Shown: one piece after another, positions 46,797 to 60,528 of the stretch
How the letters are laid out: the number at the start of each line of letters is the position of its first letter
Position numbering within the stretch: the first letter of the stretch is position 1
Position numbers and translations under genes: made by a program
From: Centropus unirufus
Taxonomy: Eukaryota > Chordata > Aves > Cuculiformes > Centropidae
Direction of reading: 5' to 3'
Length of the DNA: 64,000 bases
Assembly (NCBI GenBank): GCA_013397695.1
Contig: VYZI01001066.1
Span: 1-64,000 of the forward strand
Notes under the pieces: generated by a model
Told to the model about the DNA's origin: nothing
Seen by the model: only the letters and a program-made list of their open reading frames with translations
Databases searched by the model: none

Positions 46797-49555
46797 CTAA
46801 AAAGAAATCGAATGTTTCAATGACAGTGTGACAGGTTTGCAGGGTAAAGACAAATGCTCTCTTGGCCAGATTGAAACTCAGGCTGTCTCTGCCTCTCCCC
46901 GGCCACTCTCTTGTGACCCCATCCTCCCCTAACCCTGAGTTCCTCTAGCAATTTCTGTGATAGAAGCCCACATTTCAAGTGTCCCTTTCCTCTTCTGGTC
47001 TCATCTCCTTGCTTCCGTTTCCCTCTGGAAGTCCACTGCTGACAGAGGAGCCCATCATTTAATCCGCACTTCTATTAGAGGCCAAGACATGCCCCGGTTT
47101 CCTCCTGACATGTCCACATCTAAGTGGTACTTGGACATCTGGATGCTTCTGCGGCCCTTGCAGGCTGAGCAGCAAGCCATGCCATGACGTGAGAAACGTG
47201 ACAGCCAAGCTGCTCAAGGGCCTGGCTTCCTGCCCAGTAATTGCCTTGAAGAGGAAGCAGAAAAAAAAAAATGTTTGCAAGAATATCGTGGAGAGACATC
47301 AAGATGGGCTACTAATAACAAGCAAGACAGAAGCTGCAGGCCACATGTCACAAGGCCTCATGGTGAGGCTGTCGTGTGCTATGCAAAACTCAATGGGCCT
47401 TTGTGCGGAGGCAAATGTAATCCTCACTCATTTGGATCTTAGCCTTTACATGGAACATTCTGGCGCTTTGCAATCTTCTTGGGAAACACCTCTGGACCCC
47501 CAGGAGGGTTTGTCCTTTCTATGAATGACCTTCACTTGATCCTGTGCACATCCCTGACCACTGCGGAAGATGCGGCAATGGACAGGCATCATCCTTTTTA
47601 ATCCACACTTAGCTGAGCTGCCACACGTAGACCCAGACTAAAAGAGCACCCGGAGGCTGTGCAGCCAGGCAAACTGGGCTGTAAATACAACAGACAGCAA
47701 GTCGGACTTCCCTCTGTGGCACATGGATCTGGGCACTGGTGGAAACAATGTGTTGGGCTGGTGACCTCCCTTCCTGGCTCCTGCAGCTGCTCACTCTCAT
47801 GGAAGTCCCTCCATCCTTAGGACTGCGGATCCAGATACTTTTTCCCCGTTATAGACTATATTTATTTACAGCACCTCAAGAATTTTTCTTGCCTTGTTTT
47901 CTGGCCACCGTCCCAATTTTTCTAGGGCAACTTGGGTCGTTATTTCATGCCATGTCCAAAATCCTGGAAAGGTGCAGCAAGTGAGTGCCCTCGTTGGCTT
48001 TGAGATGTGCAGCCTCAAACCCTCCTTTACACAACTCTCACTTTTGCACGCTGACCACAGCCCTCTTCTTGTGGAATCCAGTCTGCCACCCAACACCTCA
48101 CAGACCTCTGGTGGTATTATACCCAGCACAGACCATTCCTTTGTGGAGTCCAAGTGTCTCCCTTTCCTGCCAGCACCATGCAGAGACAATGGCCTGCTCC
48201 TTCCCAGTATTTTCTCTTCAGCAAACCACAGCTGGCTCCTGCTTTACAGCAGTAAAAGCAGATCTATTTATTTCACTGTGTTACTAGGAAATGAAATTAT
48301 TTCACAGTATTTGCCAGAACGTCCCTCTTCCCAGGCTTCAGTATGACCAGGAATGGAAGGAAGATGCTGTTCTAGCTTCATCTCCTTGAAGAAGTCTTCG
48401 GCCTGCAGCTAAAAGGCATGGTGCAGTTAAATAACAGCAATCTGCCAGTGGTCAGGCTGCATTCAAAACCAAACACATCGGCCTAGAGAACCTGCAGAGC
48501 CTTCAGAACACTGCCGGCCTGAGGAATGGCTCTTGAGGCCAGCCTCTTGCTTTCCATGGGGTAGCCTCCAGGGAAAACCCAAAAGCCTACGCGGCAACCA
48601 CCTCCCAGAACAGCTTGGGGCACTACTCTCTCACTGTGAGTACCAGGTCTCTCCAGCCAAGGACCTCAGCCACACGTGTGAACAAAACTCCTGGGATTAG
48701 AGCAGGAGTGGGCATGGTCTCAGGGATGACTCCATCCATGTGTCCACCCTGCTGAAACGAGGTGTTCTGCTCAGGGTGGGGCACAGCTGATCACCTCCCC
48801 CTTTATGGAGAGGAGACAGAAAGAAGCCAGCGAGTTACTGGCAGCTGGGACAAGGGGACAGGAAGGGCTGCCTGGCGAAGGCTGGACAAGGCTGATAGGG
48901 AAAGGTGGAGAAATCCCACCCTGTTCCTCTTCAGTGGCCCCTTCAGCCACTTCCAACACACAATCACCAGGAAAGGATCTTTTGGTTTGTGAAGGCGTGT
49001 GCCTTCAGGCTGGAAGAGGAGGGAAGGACCCAGAGAAGAAGCCCTAAAGCCAGAAATGCAGGTGGAGATACACAGCACCACTGAATGGGAATGAGAGGAG
49101 ACAGACTGAAAGAAACAGTAGTGGGAATTTTAACTATAAAGAAGGATTGGAAAAAATTACTCTATGGGTGCTGCATTGGAATTTGGGGCTGTCTTGACTC
49201 ATAGCGCTGGCAGTGCATCGCCAGCTGGACTTCAAAGTTGGACCCAGGCCTTGGAGTCCTTAAAATCCCAGTGGGACTTGGGCTCCACTGTCTGGAAAGG
49301 CTCTCTGCCAGGTTCTCAGCCTATTCCTCCTCACCCAGGACAGGATTATAACTGCTGGTTGGCTCCAAACCTTTACTCTGCTGGGAGCGGTCATATTTTC
49401 TCCAGCTGCTCCAAGTCCCTATTCCTCAGCCTTTAATCCTTGTGAACTCACAGGATATCTGTCCTCCCCCTCTGTATGAATCCCACATTTCTTTGGTTTC
49501 TCTCCATATCCTCCTGGAAGAAGACAGACCTCTTTCTTACTGCCTGCATAGCACA

Positions 49556-49608
49556 GAATTCAATGACCGTAAAGGTGTTTTCCAACTTAAACGATTCTGT
49601 GATTTTGT
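49556..49608 (+). mobile_element. CR1-type LINE tail fragment
   Basis: AATGACCGTAAAGGTGTTTT, CCAACTTAAACGATTCTGTG and ATTTT correspond to the last 50 bp of CR1 (GATGATCTTTAAGGTCCCTT-type end followed by the ATTCTATG-like tail). Only the extreme 3' end is recognisable, so the assignment is moderate. Confidence 0.55.
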
Positions 49609-52600
49609 GAGAACACGGGCCAGCTATTCCTTCCTCTGGGATAAGCCAGAGCCCATCCCAGACACAGGATGCCTGTGGCAGCCATCCTGCCCGTCTCCTG
49701 CCTCCAGCAGTGTCACATCAGTGATGCTGTTAATGCATGGAAACCACTGTCTCCTATGGAGATAGCCAACACCGATTCACAGCCCTTCCACACAGTGACC
49801 AGTGCTACAACCTGGAGATGGGAGAAGCCTGGAAAAGCAAGGGAGGTGATGTTTCCCAAGAAAGTGAGGAAGAAATGGTGTGTTTCTTCAGCAAGTTCAT
49901 GGGGTTGAGACTTCAGCAGGTGATGACATGAAAGTGTATGCAGTGCTGGGCCCTGGAGCAGAAGGCCCAACAGCAAAAGCCCCACCAAAAGAGGTGTCCA
50001 GCTGGTTGCCCTTAGAGCCAACCTGGAGGATCCCAAAGGATTTCAAGATGAAAGGAACAGTAAGCAAATCAAGGGGTCAGGCAGAAAGCACCAGTGCAGC
50101 TCCAGACAGCTTTTTGCACAAATGCTGAATGCAAGTCAAACAGACAAAGAGGGAAGCCTGGGCATCTGCCCAAGGCTACTGAGGAGCAGTCTGACCAGGA
50201 AAGGTCAGTCCTACAGAGCTCTAAAGCCTAGCACCACTTCTCTGGGCTTGCTCTTGCAGTCAGAGCTATGTGACAGGCACCCAGTCCGGTCCATGCTGAT
50301 GGACTGGAACATGACCGCAAAGGAATGCTGTGAAGCAAAGGAATTCACAAGAGATTAAGGCCATGGTGGACATTTTGGTGATGATTACTAGGTTTTAAGC
50401 CTCTTGGCAAGGTTTCCAGATGTGGAATTTTTCCTGTGAAGTCATCTGATGGGGCCTTGCTGGAGCCAGAGCCTCACCATCTTCCATATAGGGAATCAAA
50501 CCTTGTGTGACCCCCTGCCTCCCCTCCTCTTCATTTCTAAATCTTGTTTAAAAATAGGATGTTTCTGAGTTCAGCCTCCTGTGGTGAAAACCATAGGAAC
50601 AGTTGCTATCCAAAACAGTGCTGTCGTGAGTCGTGTGCACTGAAAGACACTAGAACTGGAGTGCAGAAAGCCAGTGACCTCGGGAGAGGTGAAAATGGCT
50701 GCAACATTACTCCCTCTCCATTTAAACCTTTTTGCTTCCTCAACAGTGCCTGCCAAAAGAGACAAATGCTCTTTAATTATTCGGCCCCCAAAGTCATTAA
50801 GTAGACTGGTACCAAGCTAGCTGAAGTCTGACAGCTTTTCTTTTCCTTTTTTTTTTTAATTTAGTTGAAATCAGCATACCATATTTCCTTCAAAAAACAT
50901 CTTTGCTATGCAAACGAGCAAAAGCCAGGAAACCACATTTCATTGGGTCCCTGGGTGTTTGCCTTACGTGCTCGTTAGGAGAGAGAAGTATGCAAAGAGA
51001 GGAACAAGGCCAGCATTTGCAAAATTCATGAGAAGCCCCTCCCAGAGTCACTGCTTCCAGAGAAGCAATGCCTCCGATGAATTTACACTTACATAGCCAA
51101 CCAACAGAAGAGAAAAGCATGCAGTGTGGTCACTTGTGCTTATCTTTCCTTCCCTCCTTCCTCCGGCAGCACCGGGCCATCAGGTGTGGGTTTCACAGCC
51201 TAAGATGCTGTGAGACAGGAAGGGGACAGCTGAAAAAGCTATCTGTGCCCTTTCTGGCAGCCAGGTCTGCCTTGGTCAAACATTGCTTCTAGAAAGGTCT
51301 GAAGTCTGCAGGATGGAGAGAATTGCTGCAGCAGAGAACACCTATGCAACTTTTCCTCCAAAACAAAAATCAAGGCTGAACATACCAGTAAGTGGGAATC
51401 CTCCTCTAAGGATTTCACACTCCATGTGACTTGGTGTAGGACCAGGGGCAGTGAGAGATTCTCTGTCACCGCTGGCTCCTGAGAACAGAAAAGCCAGGCT
51501 GAAAGTATTGAGATTTAGGATGCCCATTTTTCTCCATGCCCCTTGCAATCAGACAGCCCATGGCAGCAGTTTCCAGCCCATTCCCAGGAAGAAGGCAGGG
51601 GAGCAACTCCCGGTGCCAAATCTGAGATGGTGTTTCCTAGTGCCAGAGCCCCACAGCAAGTGTAGGCGACACCCCATACAAACACCGCAGTGTGGGATAC
51701 CGTTGGGGTGCTGTGGGCAGGCCTCTGTTGACCATAAGGCACTGGGATCACGCAACATGAGACCCCTGAGAAGGAGCAACGTATGCAGATGACGGTGTGT
51801 CCAACCCATAAGGCCAAAGACTCATTTCTGGCAGAGAAAGTGCTCTTCCCTCTCAACTCAGCAGCTGAGCAAAGTGACCCTGCTGTGTTTCCCCACTCAG
51901 AGACCTTTTCTACCGGGCCGTGTGGACAAGCAGAGTACAGACCACCTGTGAATCAAGTACTCGGCTCTGAGCAGACCATGTGAAGCAGAACCCAGAATGA
52001 GAGCAGCCTCCCAGCAACTGGAAAGACTTCCCATGCTGAAAAAGGCCTCTCAAAAGTGTTAAAAAAAGCCTTGTGTGGGGACACCAAGAAAGAAATTGTA
52101 TCCAGTACAAAGTCTCCTCTTCAAACACAGACAAGGGACTGACCCTGAACTCCTCAACAACCCTGAAACGTAAAGCTTTCTTCTTGAATGTTAAGAACAT
52201 TCCTTAAACAGAGCGTTTCCAGTAGTGCAAGTAGAAACTATTGCAGGTGGCTTAAGCTACGAACAACCATTGTGAAAATGCCTACAATAGTGCAGGTGTC
52301 CATTGGGCCCTACTTTCTGGTGGTGACCGCCCTCAGATCTATGAGTGCTTTTCATCCCACTGCTCTTTGTGCTTGCCTCTCTGCAAAAGGTTGCTTGAAC
52401 TCACCTGGCCAACATTTTGCTTCAGTTACAGCTGGAAAAAAGCACATCTGAAAATGTCCCTGGGGTGATGAGGGTCTCATCTTGAGAAAGGTCGTTGCAA
52501 AATACAAACAGTAAAGAACAGGGGGCACTCACTTGAACATGCACAATGTGGAAATTTATCCTCAGCTGATTCTTATAAAGTAAACAAGCAAGGACACGGG

Positions 52601-52724
52601 GGCCTTTGCAAAACTGATACAGCTGAGGGTTCTGCAGACACCTGAAAACTGGAATAGCGCATGGCCTAAACACTGCTTTGGTGCTTTCTTATATTTTCCT
52701 TGCTAGAGATCAGAAGACTTTTCT

Positions 52725-52808
52725 GTATATGAATGAAGAATATGAATATATGAATATGAATAAATATATGAAGAATATGAATAAAGAACATGAATGTAAA
52801 GAATAAAG
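52725..52808. repeat. Imperfect AT-rich tandem repeat (TATGAA/GAATAA-type)
   Basis: Irregular array of TATGAA, ATATGAA and GAATAAA words over about 80 bp. It creates several AATAAA hexamers that are probably not functional poly(A) signals. Confidence 0.8.
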
Positions 52809-54658
52809 CAAGAATTCTCCATTTCAGTAGTCCACAGACAAATCCAGAGTCTCTGATATCAAACATCAGCAAGTTTAGAAAAGAACTCAGGGTTAAGAAA
52901 AAAAACAAAACAAAAACAAGGCACACACTAGCAACCTGGGAAAAACTGCAGCGTTTTTACAGGAACCTCAGGAAAAGCTAAAAGTTAAAACTGACCTGAG
53001 CATCTCAAGTAATTCTCACGGCTACAGGTACCCCCCTGTGTTTTCTGAAGAACCGGCTGCTATCACAGGTCATAACTTGGGAGCCACCAGTCCCCACCTT
53101 TGATTCTTTGGGTGACCTTGGAAATGTAGTTGGGGTCACCTTGGACACCTAAAAAGATAAAGGCACGCAGCAAAACCTTTAAGTTCCATGTCTTGCCTTC
53201 CCCCTTTCCTCAAGGCCTCTCTCTGGGCACCTGCGGACGGTCCCTGCCTGATGTGGTATTTCCCCAGATGCCGAGAGCTCAGAAGTACCTTCAGTAAAAG
53301 ATGCAAGCAGCGCTATTTCTCCACACCCTGCCTCCCTCTGACAGCCACGGCTCACGAGGAAGGCACATCTCTGTCCATCACACGTGTACCATTTGGAACA
53401 GAAAGCACCTTGTCCAAGGACAGTTCTTCCTGAACTGGTGAGGAGTGCGGTTTTCTCCTAGCTCATTACTTTTTGGGGCCTGTTTACATATAATCACTGC
53501 CTACTTCACTCCAATTTGTCGGCATCTTTCTTCTGGATGTCAAAGCTGGACACTGTGCTTCTGATACAACCCTATGAACCCCAAACAAAGGAAAACCAAT
53601 CACCTGCTCTGCTATTGGGTACAAGCTAGGCAGGAAAACCCCTCTGAGGACTAAAGACACGTAGCTCCAGAGCATCACGTATACCTTCCGGTTCATCAAA
53701 AAACTGAATTGAACACCACATGGAACTCTGCTTAGAGGTGCGGTGATTCTGAAAGGCTGCTCCATCTCAAAGCTGACCACCTCTGCAGAAGTCAGGGAAG
53801 CAGCTGGGAGAGGGGATATTATTCTGGACACATGACATTACTGATGCAGGAAAGGCTTAGTCACTGGCAAAGATGCATCTGAGTGCTAAGTTTATGCTGG
53901 AATTATATCACCAATTCAGACCCTTTCCTTCTAAACTTGTGCAATCCTGTTTTCTGATCCCCTTGGCACTCAGTGAAGACTCCTTTTCACATTGAGCCTG
54001 ACGGTATTGGGGTCAAGATGAACTGGAATGAAACCTATAGCTTTGTGGAGAAAGGGTGTCCTACAGTCATCAGAAAAAGCAAAGAGGGGAGATGCTACCT
54101 ACAGAAACCTTGTGAGGGTTTGGAGTCTGAGAAGTGGCTGCCAACTGAGCTCTCAGTGTGCCCTGAACAAACACCGCAGCCAATGGCAAGATGGTGATGG
54201 GGAAGAAGCGCCATCAAGCTGAACTCTAGGAAGGTGCTTCAGGTGGCAACCTGAAGCCAGCACCCCCTCTACCCACCAGCTCTTTTTTCAGGCTCCTCGA
54301 GGACAACGTTGGCTACTTTACAAGTTTGGCATCGCCAATTAGCGACAGAATTTGTGCCTGATCTGCCAGGTAGAAGGGGACCAGTTTGTAGGGATGCTGT
54401 CACACAAGGTCAAAGTCACCTGTGAAACAGTGCAGGCCCCAGGCCAAACACAGAGACAAGCCCACAATACCATTAGCTGCCAAACACAGAAAGCCTTTGA
54501 CTGCAGCATTATTATCTAAATTTGAGGGCAGCAGGACTGGTTGAATTATTCATTGCAAGCAAACTCTCAGGCAAACCTTAGCCCTGCTAGCTGTTAACAG
54601 ACTGTGGGCAAACTTGCCTTTGTGTTTACTTTGTGTTTGTTAGGCAGAACCATCCCAA

Positions 54659-55291
54659 GTGTTCATGCAAAGCACATTTCAGCCTGGGAGCTGTCTGCTA
54701 GCCCTTGACTTCCGTCACTCCCTGTCCATGAGTTGTACCCTGTCTCAGATGACGGAGAGGTATCCCCGCTCCTTGCAGTACCTGTACGTTCTTCCCATGG
54801 GCAGAGGAGTGATGCAGCCTGGGGAGGAGGAGGATTCTGCCTGTGAACTGTGGGGGCAGATTTTACAGTCCTTTTTTGCAGGTGCTTATGCATGTAGTTG
54901 CTTGTATCCATTTGCCACTCTGCTGTGTATTCCTCTTTTTCCGTTGGGGGTTTTTGCCGGTCTGGGGGAGCAGGCAGGAGACCCCGTCCCTAGCTGTGCT
55001 TCTCTTGCTGTCCCTCTGCAGCCAGCTCTCTGTGCCTTTCTGCCTCCCAGCCATTTCCAGCTCTCTTGGCTAAATAACAAAAACAAAGCACTCCCCTGCT
55101 CGTGGAAGAGGCTCGTGCTGCGCTATCAGTGTTACAAGAATGTCCCTTGGAAGCCTTGCAGTACCCTTTCCAGAGGCAGAGCTCTGTTACCAAGGACAGT
55201 CTCCAGCACAGAAAAACTGTCCCTGGGAAAACGAAGGATGGGGCTGAACGCAGCCCAGAATGGCTGCTCCGAACTTATGAAGATGAAATAA
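54659..55291 (+). other. Unexplained open frame (210 codons) ending at an AATAAA
   Basis: A 633-nt plus-strand frame whose stop codon overlaps an AATAAA (55287-55292); a T-rich tract follows. The product is Leu/Ser/Cys-rich without recognisable domains. The combination could mark the 3' end of a non-coding or lineage-specific transcript. No splice or promoter evidence was found. Confidence 0.15.
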
Positions 55292-58200
55292 AGTGCAAGA
55301 ATACTTTATTTTTTTCTTTTTTTGCTTTTTTTGGGAGCACATTTCTTTTGGCAAGGGGGGGCCAGTTCCCTTGCCGACCACTTTCACCTATTCTCAGCCA
55401 CGGCAGTGTCTTGTAAGGCTGGGTTCACTGCCCAGCACTCCAGGTTGCTTCTCTTGCTCTCAAAAAGTTGTTTCACAGAAAGCTGCTCGGTCCTGCTCAT
55501 CCAAGAAGTGCCTTTTCATGTTCCACCAGTGGAAAGGAGACAACAGCCTCAGACTCTGTGGTTTGTGCAGACAACCACAGAGACAGTTTGGCAGGCAAAA
55601 GTTGCCCTGAGAAGGAGTGACACCTAACCCTGAGAGCACTAAGACATCCCAAATGACGTATTTCACTCGAGGAAACTGAAGAGCTGGCATCTCTTCATCC
55701 CAGCTTAAATAATACACTTGCATCAAATCACTACCAAAAAAGAAAAAAGCATAACTCTTTCCTCACTTCAGGAAGTTCTTGAGAGACTCTTCCCACCTTG
55801 AATCAGTTCAAGACTTCCTCAAGGTCAAAGGCCCAGCACCCTGATCTGGAATTGAGGACTCTGACAAGTAATTGATCTCCTCAAAAGTCAGCTCCTCCAC
55901 TACTCCTGTGCAGCAGGCAGCATGGCAGGTGATCCCAAATTTAACAATCCTACAGCAACTGTCACTGCTCATTTCCACTGCAGAAACAAAACAACTAAAT
56001 CCTAATCTAGCTGTCTTCCTCCTATGCTTCTTGGGAAGGCTACTGAGTAAGCCAAGCAGAATCACATCATAATTTCCCAAAGCTTTTGATGTTTGGGAGA
56101 TGATGTTTTAGCCTCACAACTGCCTTCCCTCTCCTGGCTGCCTGAAATCCCTGTCTCTCTAGCAAGGGCTATGTGGAGGCTCACACGCAGGCCAGATTGT
56201 ACCTTCCAGCTACGTCAAATTAAGAGGCAGCAAAGCTAGATGGGACAATTCATCCTCTGGAGGCACTTATCTTTTCCTGGTAAGCTGACTGGGCCATGGG
56301 CTTGCTCCAGGGGCACCATTCCAGTGCCAGCACACAGGTATGAGCAATAGCCTTACTGGAGATACTTCAGGTCACCAGTCTGGCCTTCAGCTGCTGCTCC
56401 AGAAGTTAGGAGGACTCCTGCAGGGCCCACATGGTATCTGCAAGCTTTGTGCAGACAGCTCAGATACCAGAGGGCACCAGACAGCTATATTTATGTAACT
56501 AAATCTTTCCTCAAGCCGGCCCTACAGGTCTAATTCTTGAAGAGCTTAAGACAGTGACGTGTGCGGTGTTTGTGCTAAGCCCTTCTGAGGCAAGAAGAAA
56601 CAGAACAGAATTAGAAACGGGATGACAGTGAAAACTAGAACTCTGGCAAAGCGGGAGGCAGGAACCATTGCTAATCAATACACACCCTTCTATCTCCTTG
56701 AGAGAACAGCCTCCTAGTTGGTCTCCATTTGCATGTTAAACACTGCCAAAAAGGCACATTTCATCGTGGTTCCTTGAGATTTTCTGGAGGCTACATCTGG
56801 AAAGATCCACAGACCCATTTACCATTTTGTGGCCCATCATTTGAGGTTGTAGCCTTCAGAGTGATCACTAAACTTGTTTTCTAGTGGGATACTGCAGTCC
56901 TCTGCCATCCTTTGAGTTTGCCCTCATAGAACCTGGAAGGATTGCTCCAAGCACAGCCAAAATGCGCTCTGCATTGTGTGGGATCCCAATAGTCCAGTAA
57001 GTCATCAGTGCCTTAGCAGTGTGCTAAGTTATCTACGGACACCTTGCAACCAAAGGATCTGGCTGCATAGATGCTCCCGAAACCACTTTCCAGAATCCTA
57101 AGAAGCCACAATAAATCCAACATCATGGATCAGTAGAGGATCCTGGCAAGACATTCTAGTGCTACTGCTAAAATCCCTGGCAGCAACTGGTTACCACCAA
57201 GCTTTCAAGAGCAAAACCTGTTGCTGGAAACCAAGGAGCAGAACCCAGTGTCAAATCTTGTTTCTAAGGCAGCAAAATCAAACCAGAAGTGAAAGAGAAG
57301 AGTCAGCTCAAGAAGGTGACTTGAAAAGGTGACTTTCCCCCAAAGATATTGGACCAAGAATGCACACTGCATTCCAGCACAGCCTATGCACTGATGGCTC
57401 TCCTTACAGTCATGCTGCAGCAACGATTGTAGGAATGCTCAAGGTGAGACTGTAGAAAGAAAGTGATTTGTTTAAAAAACCTCAAACTGATTACACTCAT
57501 GCACACTTACATGCAATCACAGGTACCTGTTTCCACGTGGTCAGTCCAGAATGCAAGCATCAACATTCCATGCTCTTGCCAGGATTACTTGCAATGAGAT
57601 GGAAAAAAAAAAGGTGCCAGCTATCTCCCCCTCCTGAACTCTCAGGTTGGTGAGCATACACACATTTTGGATGTACTCGCTATACCTACAGGAGTCTGTG
57701 TCCTATCTCTGTGAGTCATTAAGACATACTCATTGTCTTTTGTCCACTTATCTCAATGATTAATTGCCCCAGTCCCATTCTTCTATCATCCAGCGTGCCT
57801 ATTTTTATTTCTTGAGATTTCAGATTTGTCTTGTCTTGGTTTAGGCTGCCACCTCTTCATCCTGTCTAGGTATTCTAAGGAGCTGTAGGTGGGCTGTAAC
57901 TTTAATGACCTGCTAAAACATGTCCATCAGCACCTGTCATTCTCATACACCTTTAATGCCTTCCTTCTGGGGCTTCCCGCCACTCCTTTTCTTTCTCCAT
58001 TCGTATCAATTTGTCTATTACAAAGCCCAAGAACTCCTGGTAGCATGAAAGAAATGAAGAGCAATCGCAGATGTTCCTTTGCAGTCATCACAGACATAGT
58101 CTACAGGGTTTTACGCCGTCAGTCCAAGTGGCTGCATGCACTCAAGAGCTCTTGGAAGACTCAGCTCTAGAGCCACGGCAGGCAGACTGCAACATCCTAT

Positions 58201-60338
58201 TGCTTAAGGATTTGCAGAAGATATATCCTGCATGTCCAAGGATGAGATGCAGAGACCAGGAGCGTGAGGGGAATTTGCTTAGGCAAGGGCCTGTCTCCAA
58301 GAGGAGAAGTTATCCTCTACTCTTTCTTTGCAGTAGGCATGGGGGAGAGAGCAGCTGAGGAGACAAGGCAGCTGAGTTCCATTTCTAGCAATACCCTTAC
58401 TCACTGCATAAACTTGAGCATTAAGTGTATACCTGAATTCTATCCTTTACAGAATGAGGTGTAGTAACTTACAGTGAAGTCGATGTGCAAAACTCAGTAG
58501 GCTTGACCCTCTCCTTAAAGCAAGCACAGGGCTCAGCCTGACTGCACATACTGGGGCAGGTTATATTTCTGACATGGAAAGGCTGCTGAACTCTTATAAG
58601 ATGCCACAGTCAGGACCACGGCACAGGGAAGTGAAAACAAGTAGGGGAAAGAGAAAAAGAAAAGGGGAGCCCTAGCCTAGGCATGCACAGCACAGTCAGT
58701 GCAGGGCAGAGTGGAAGACTTGAACAGAAAAGCAGTCAGTTGTGCTTTCAGGTATGTTACAGAAACTTCATCCTGCCAAAAAGTCTGCAAGTGAACACAG
58801 CAGTGGTTGTCTGCCAGGTTGGTGCGCATGGAGGAACGGAGGTCATCTGGAGTCCACAAAGACAGTTCAGTCCATTCTATATGTGCTCCAGAACTCAAAG
58901 ATTGACCGAAGTGGAAAAAAAAGCACATTGAGACATTTATATTTTGGAATTTATATTATAAAAGGGAGGGATGACTATGGACAAAGGGCTGTAGAGCATG
59001 TGGAATTAGCCGAGCTGCAGCATGCACTTGAGGAGAAATTCAAAAAACATTTTGCAGACGGCAGAGAAGAAAAGGAAGAACGGATGGAAAGCTCCTCACA
59101 GCAACAGCCAGGTGGCTGCAGCCATCAGCTCAGATGTTAAGCTGTGAAGCCCTTTCAATACACAGTATGAACAGAGTTGGACAAGCTCACTATACCCCAG
59201 GGGCATGCAGCCAAGCTCTACACTCTTCACCTCTCAGGAACAAAAGCTGATGTTTCCACCTGAGTATTTTTCTCACTCGCTGCTAGGAGGGACCTGACTT
59301 AGGTCTGTGGTCTCTTGGTTCAGGAGAGAAGTCAACAGCCTTGAGCATGACTACCTTGGTTCATGACAGCAGTTTCATCCAGTATGACACATCTACTGCA
59401 ACCTCTGCAGGAATGTTTCACACACAGAATCAGCCAAGCACAGAGGAATTCACTCACCCCCTGCCAAATTGCGCCATTAAACAACCAAAACAATTCCCAT
59501 GTCTATGTCAATCAGTGTCCACCAAGGTGGGCAGGTCTCTTGGCTGGAGGACAGGAAGAAGGCATTTCTATTTTCTGCCTGAAAGGGAGCTAAATTGTAG
59601 GCTGTTACAGTGATTTTGGTTTCATAGTGAAAGAGCATTGCCTGAGGATCATTCATTTTGGAAGTGCTGGTCCAACACTTTAAAGAATATCCCCATATTC
59701 ATATGATGTCAGAATCAACACCATAAAAAAATATCTCCCAGGGTAAATCATGGAGGAGAACTTCCTGCTGATATGTTCAGGCATAATGTTTATAACACAA
59801 CTGACTTTGGCGAAGGACTTACCACCATCTCAGCATGACAGTATCTTGCCTTGTGCCAAAAGCTGCCCCCCTGCTGGGATTGCTCCACAAAAACAGCCAG
59901 CCAGGCTGATCAAGGTCGGCTGAACCTCCCCAGTGCCACAGTCCCATGTTAAACAGCTACACAATGCTAAATGCTGTACAACTAGCACAAGAACTTCTTG
60001 CTCTGAACAAAACCCATTCTGTTTGTCACACGCTCCTGCACTTCACGGCCCAAACCAAATTTCTCAGCACCACTGGGTTTCTTCTGAAGGGCTTCCAGTT
60101 GCCCAGTTCTCCTGAAACCATGTAAAGATCTCTTCATCTTCTCAGTCCCTCAAATATAAAAGTCTTACAAAAATTTGTAAGCTTAAAGCCATTACTTTCC
60201 TCTTGCAAGGCCAACATAAGTTTTCCATGCTTGAAAGCTAATGACAATCTGTCAGAACAATCAAAGGCATTTGAACAGGGTTACTCACTGGATCGAGTAA
60301 AGCATTGCTCTACCTCCTCCACATGAAGTTACACTTAC
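55292..60338. other. Intergenic sequence, no gene recognised
   Basis: About 5 kb of AT-leaning DNA with short open frames only. Confidence 0.5.
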
Positions 60339-60528
60339 CAAGAGAGCTTTAGCGTAGAAACCAACACCGCTAACTTTACCGGCCTTCAGTTTCAAAACTA
60401 CCTTGGTTTTGCCACAATTTTTAATCTCTAATGGTGGCAAAAGCCCCAGAGGAGATGTATACATGATAGAATGCATCAACGAAAGCACCATTAGACCGTG
60501 AGAATTTGCCACAATATTTTTGCCATGA
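60339..60528 (-). other. Exon-like segment of an unidentified gene
   Basis: A 190-bp minus-strand segment bounded by an acceptor (CTCAACCTCCTTCACAAG) and a strong donor (CTCTTG then GTAAGT). One frame is open throughout and protein-like, for example LLPPLEIKNCGKTKVVLKLK followed by SGVGFYAKALL. I do not recognise the family. No flanking exon was found within the window. It may be an internal exon of a gene extending to the right, a relic exon, or chance. Confidence 0.25.

Larger units (their letters stand above)
43040..54600. other. Intergenic sequence, no gene recognised
   Basis: Apart from the open frame overlapping its left end, this stretch holds microsatellites (44390-44402, 46784-46796, about 52725-52808), a 16-bp tandem duplication (45607-45638) and a CR1 tail (about 49556-49608). 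No gene seen. Confidence 0.5.

Noticed and set aside
52725..52808. Cluster of AATAAA hexamers
   Set aside because: They arise from the AT-rich tandem repeat and are not associated with a gene end.
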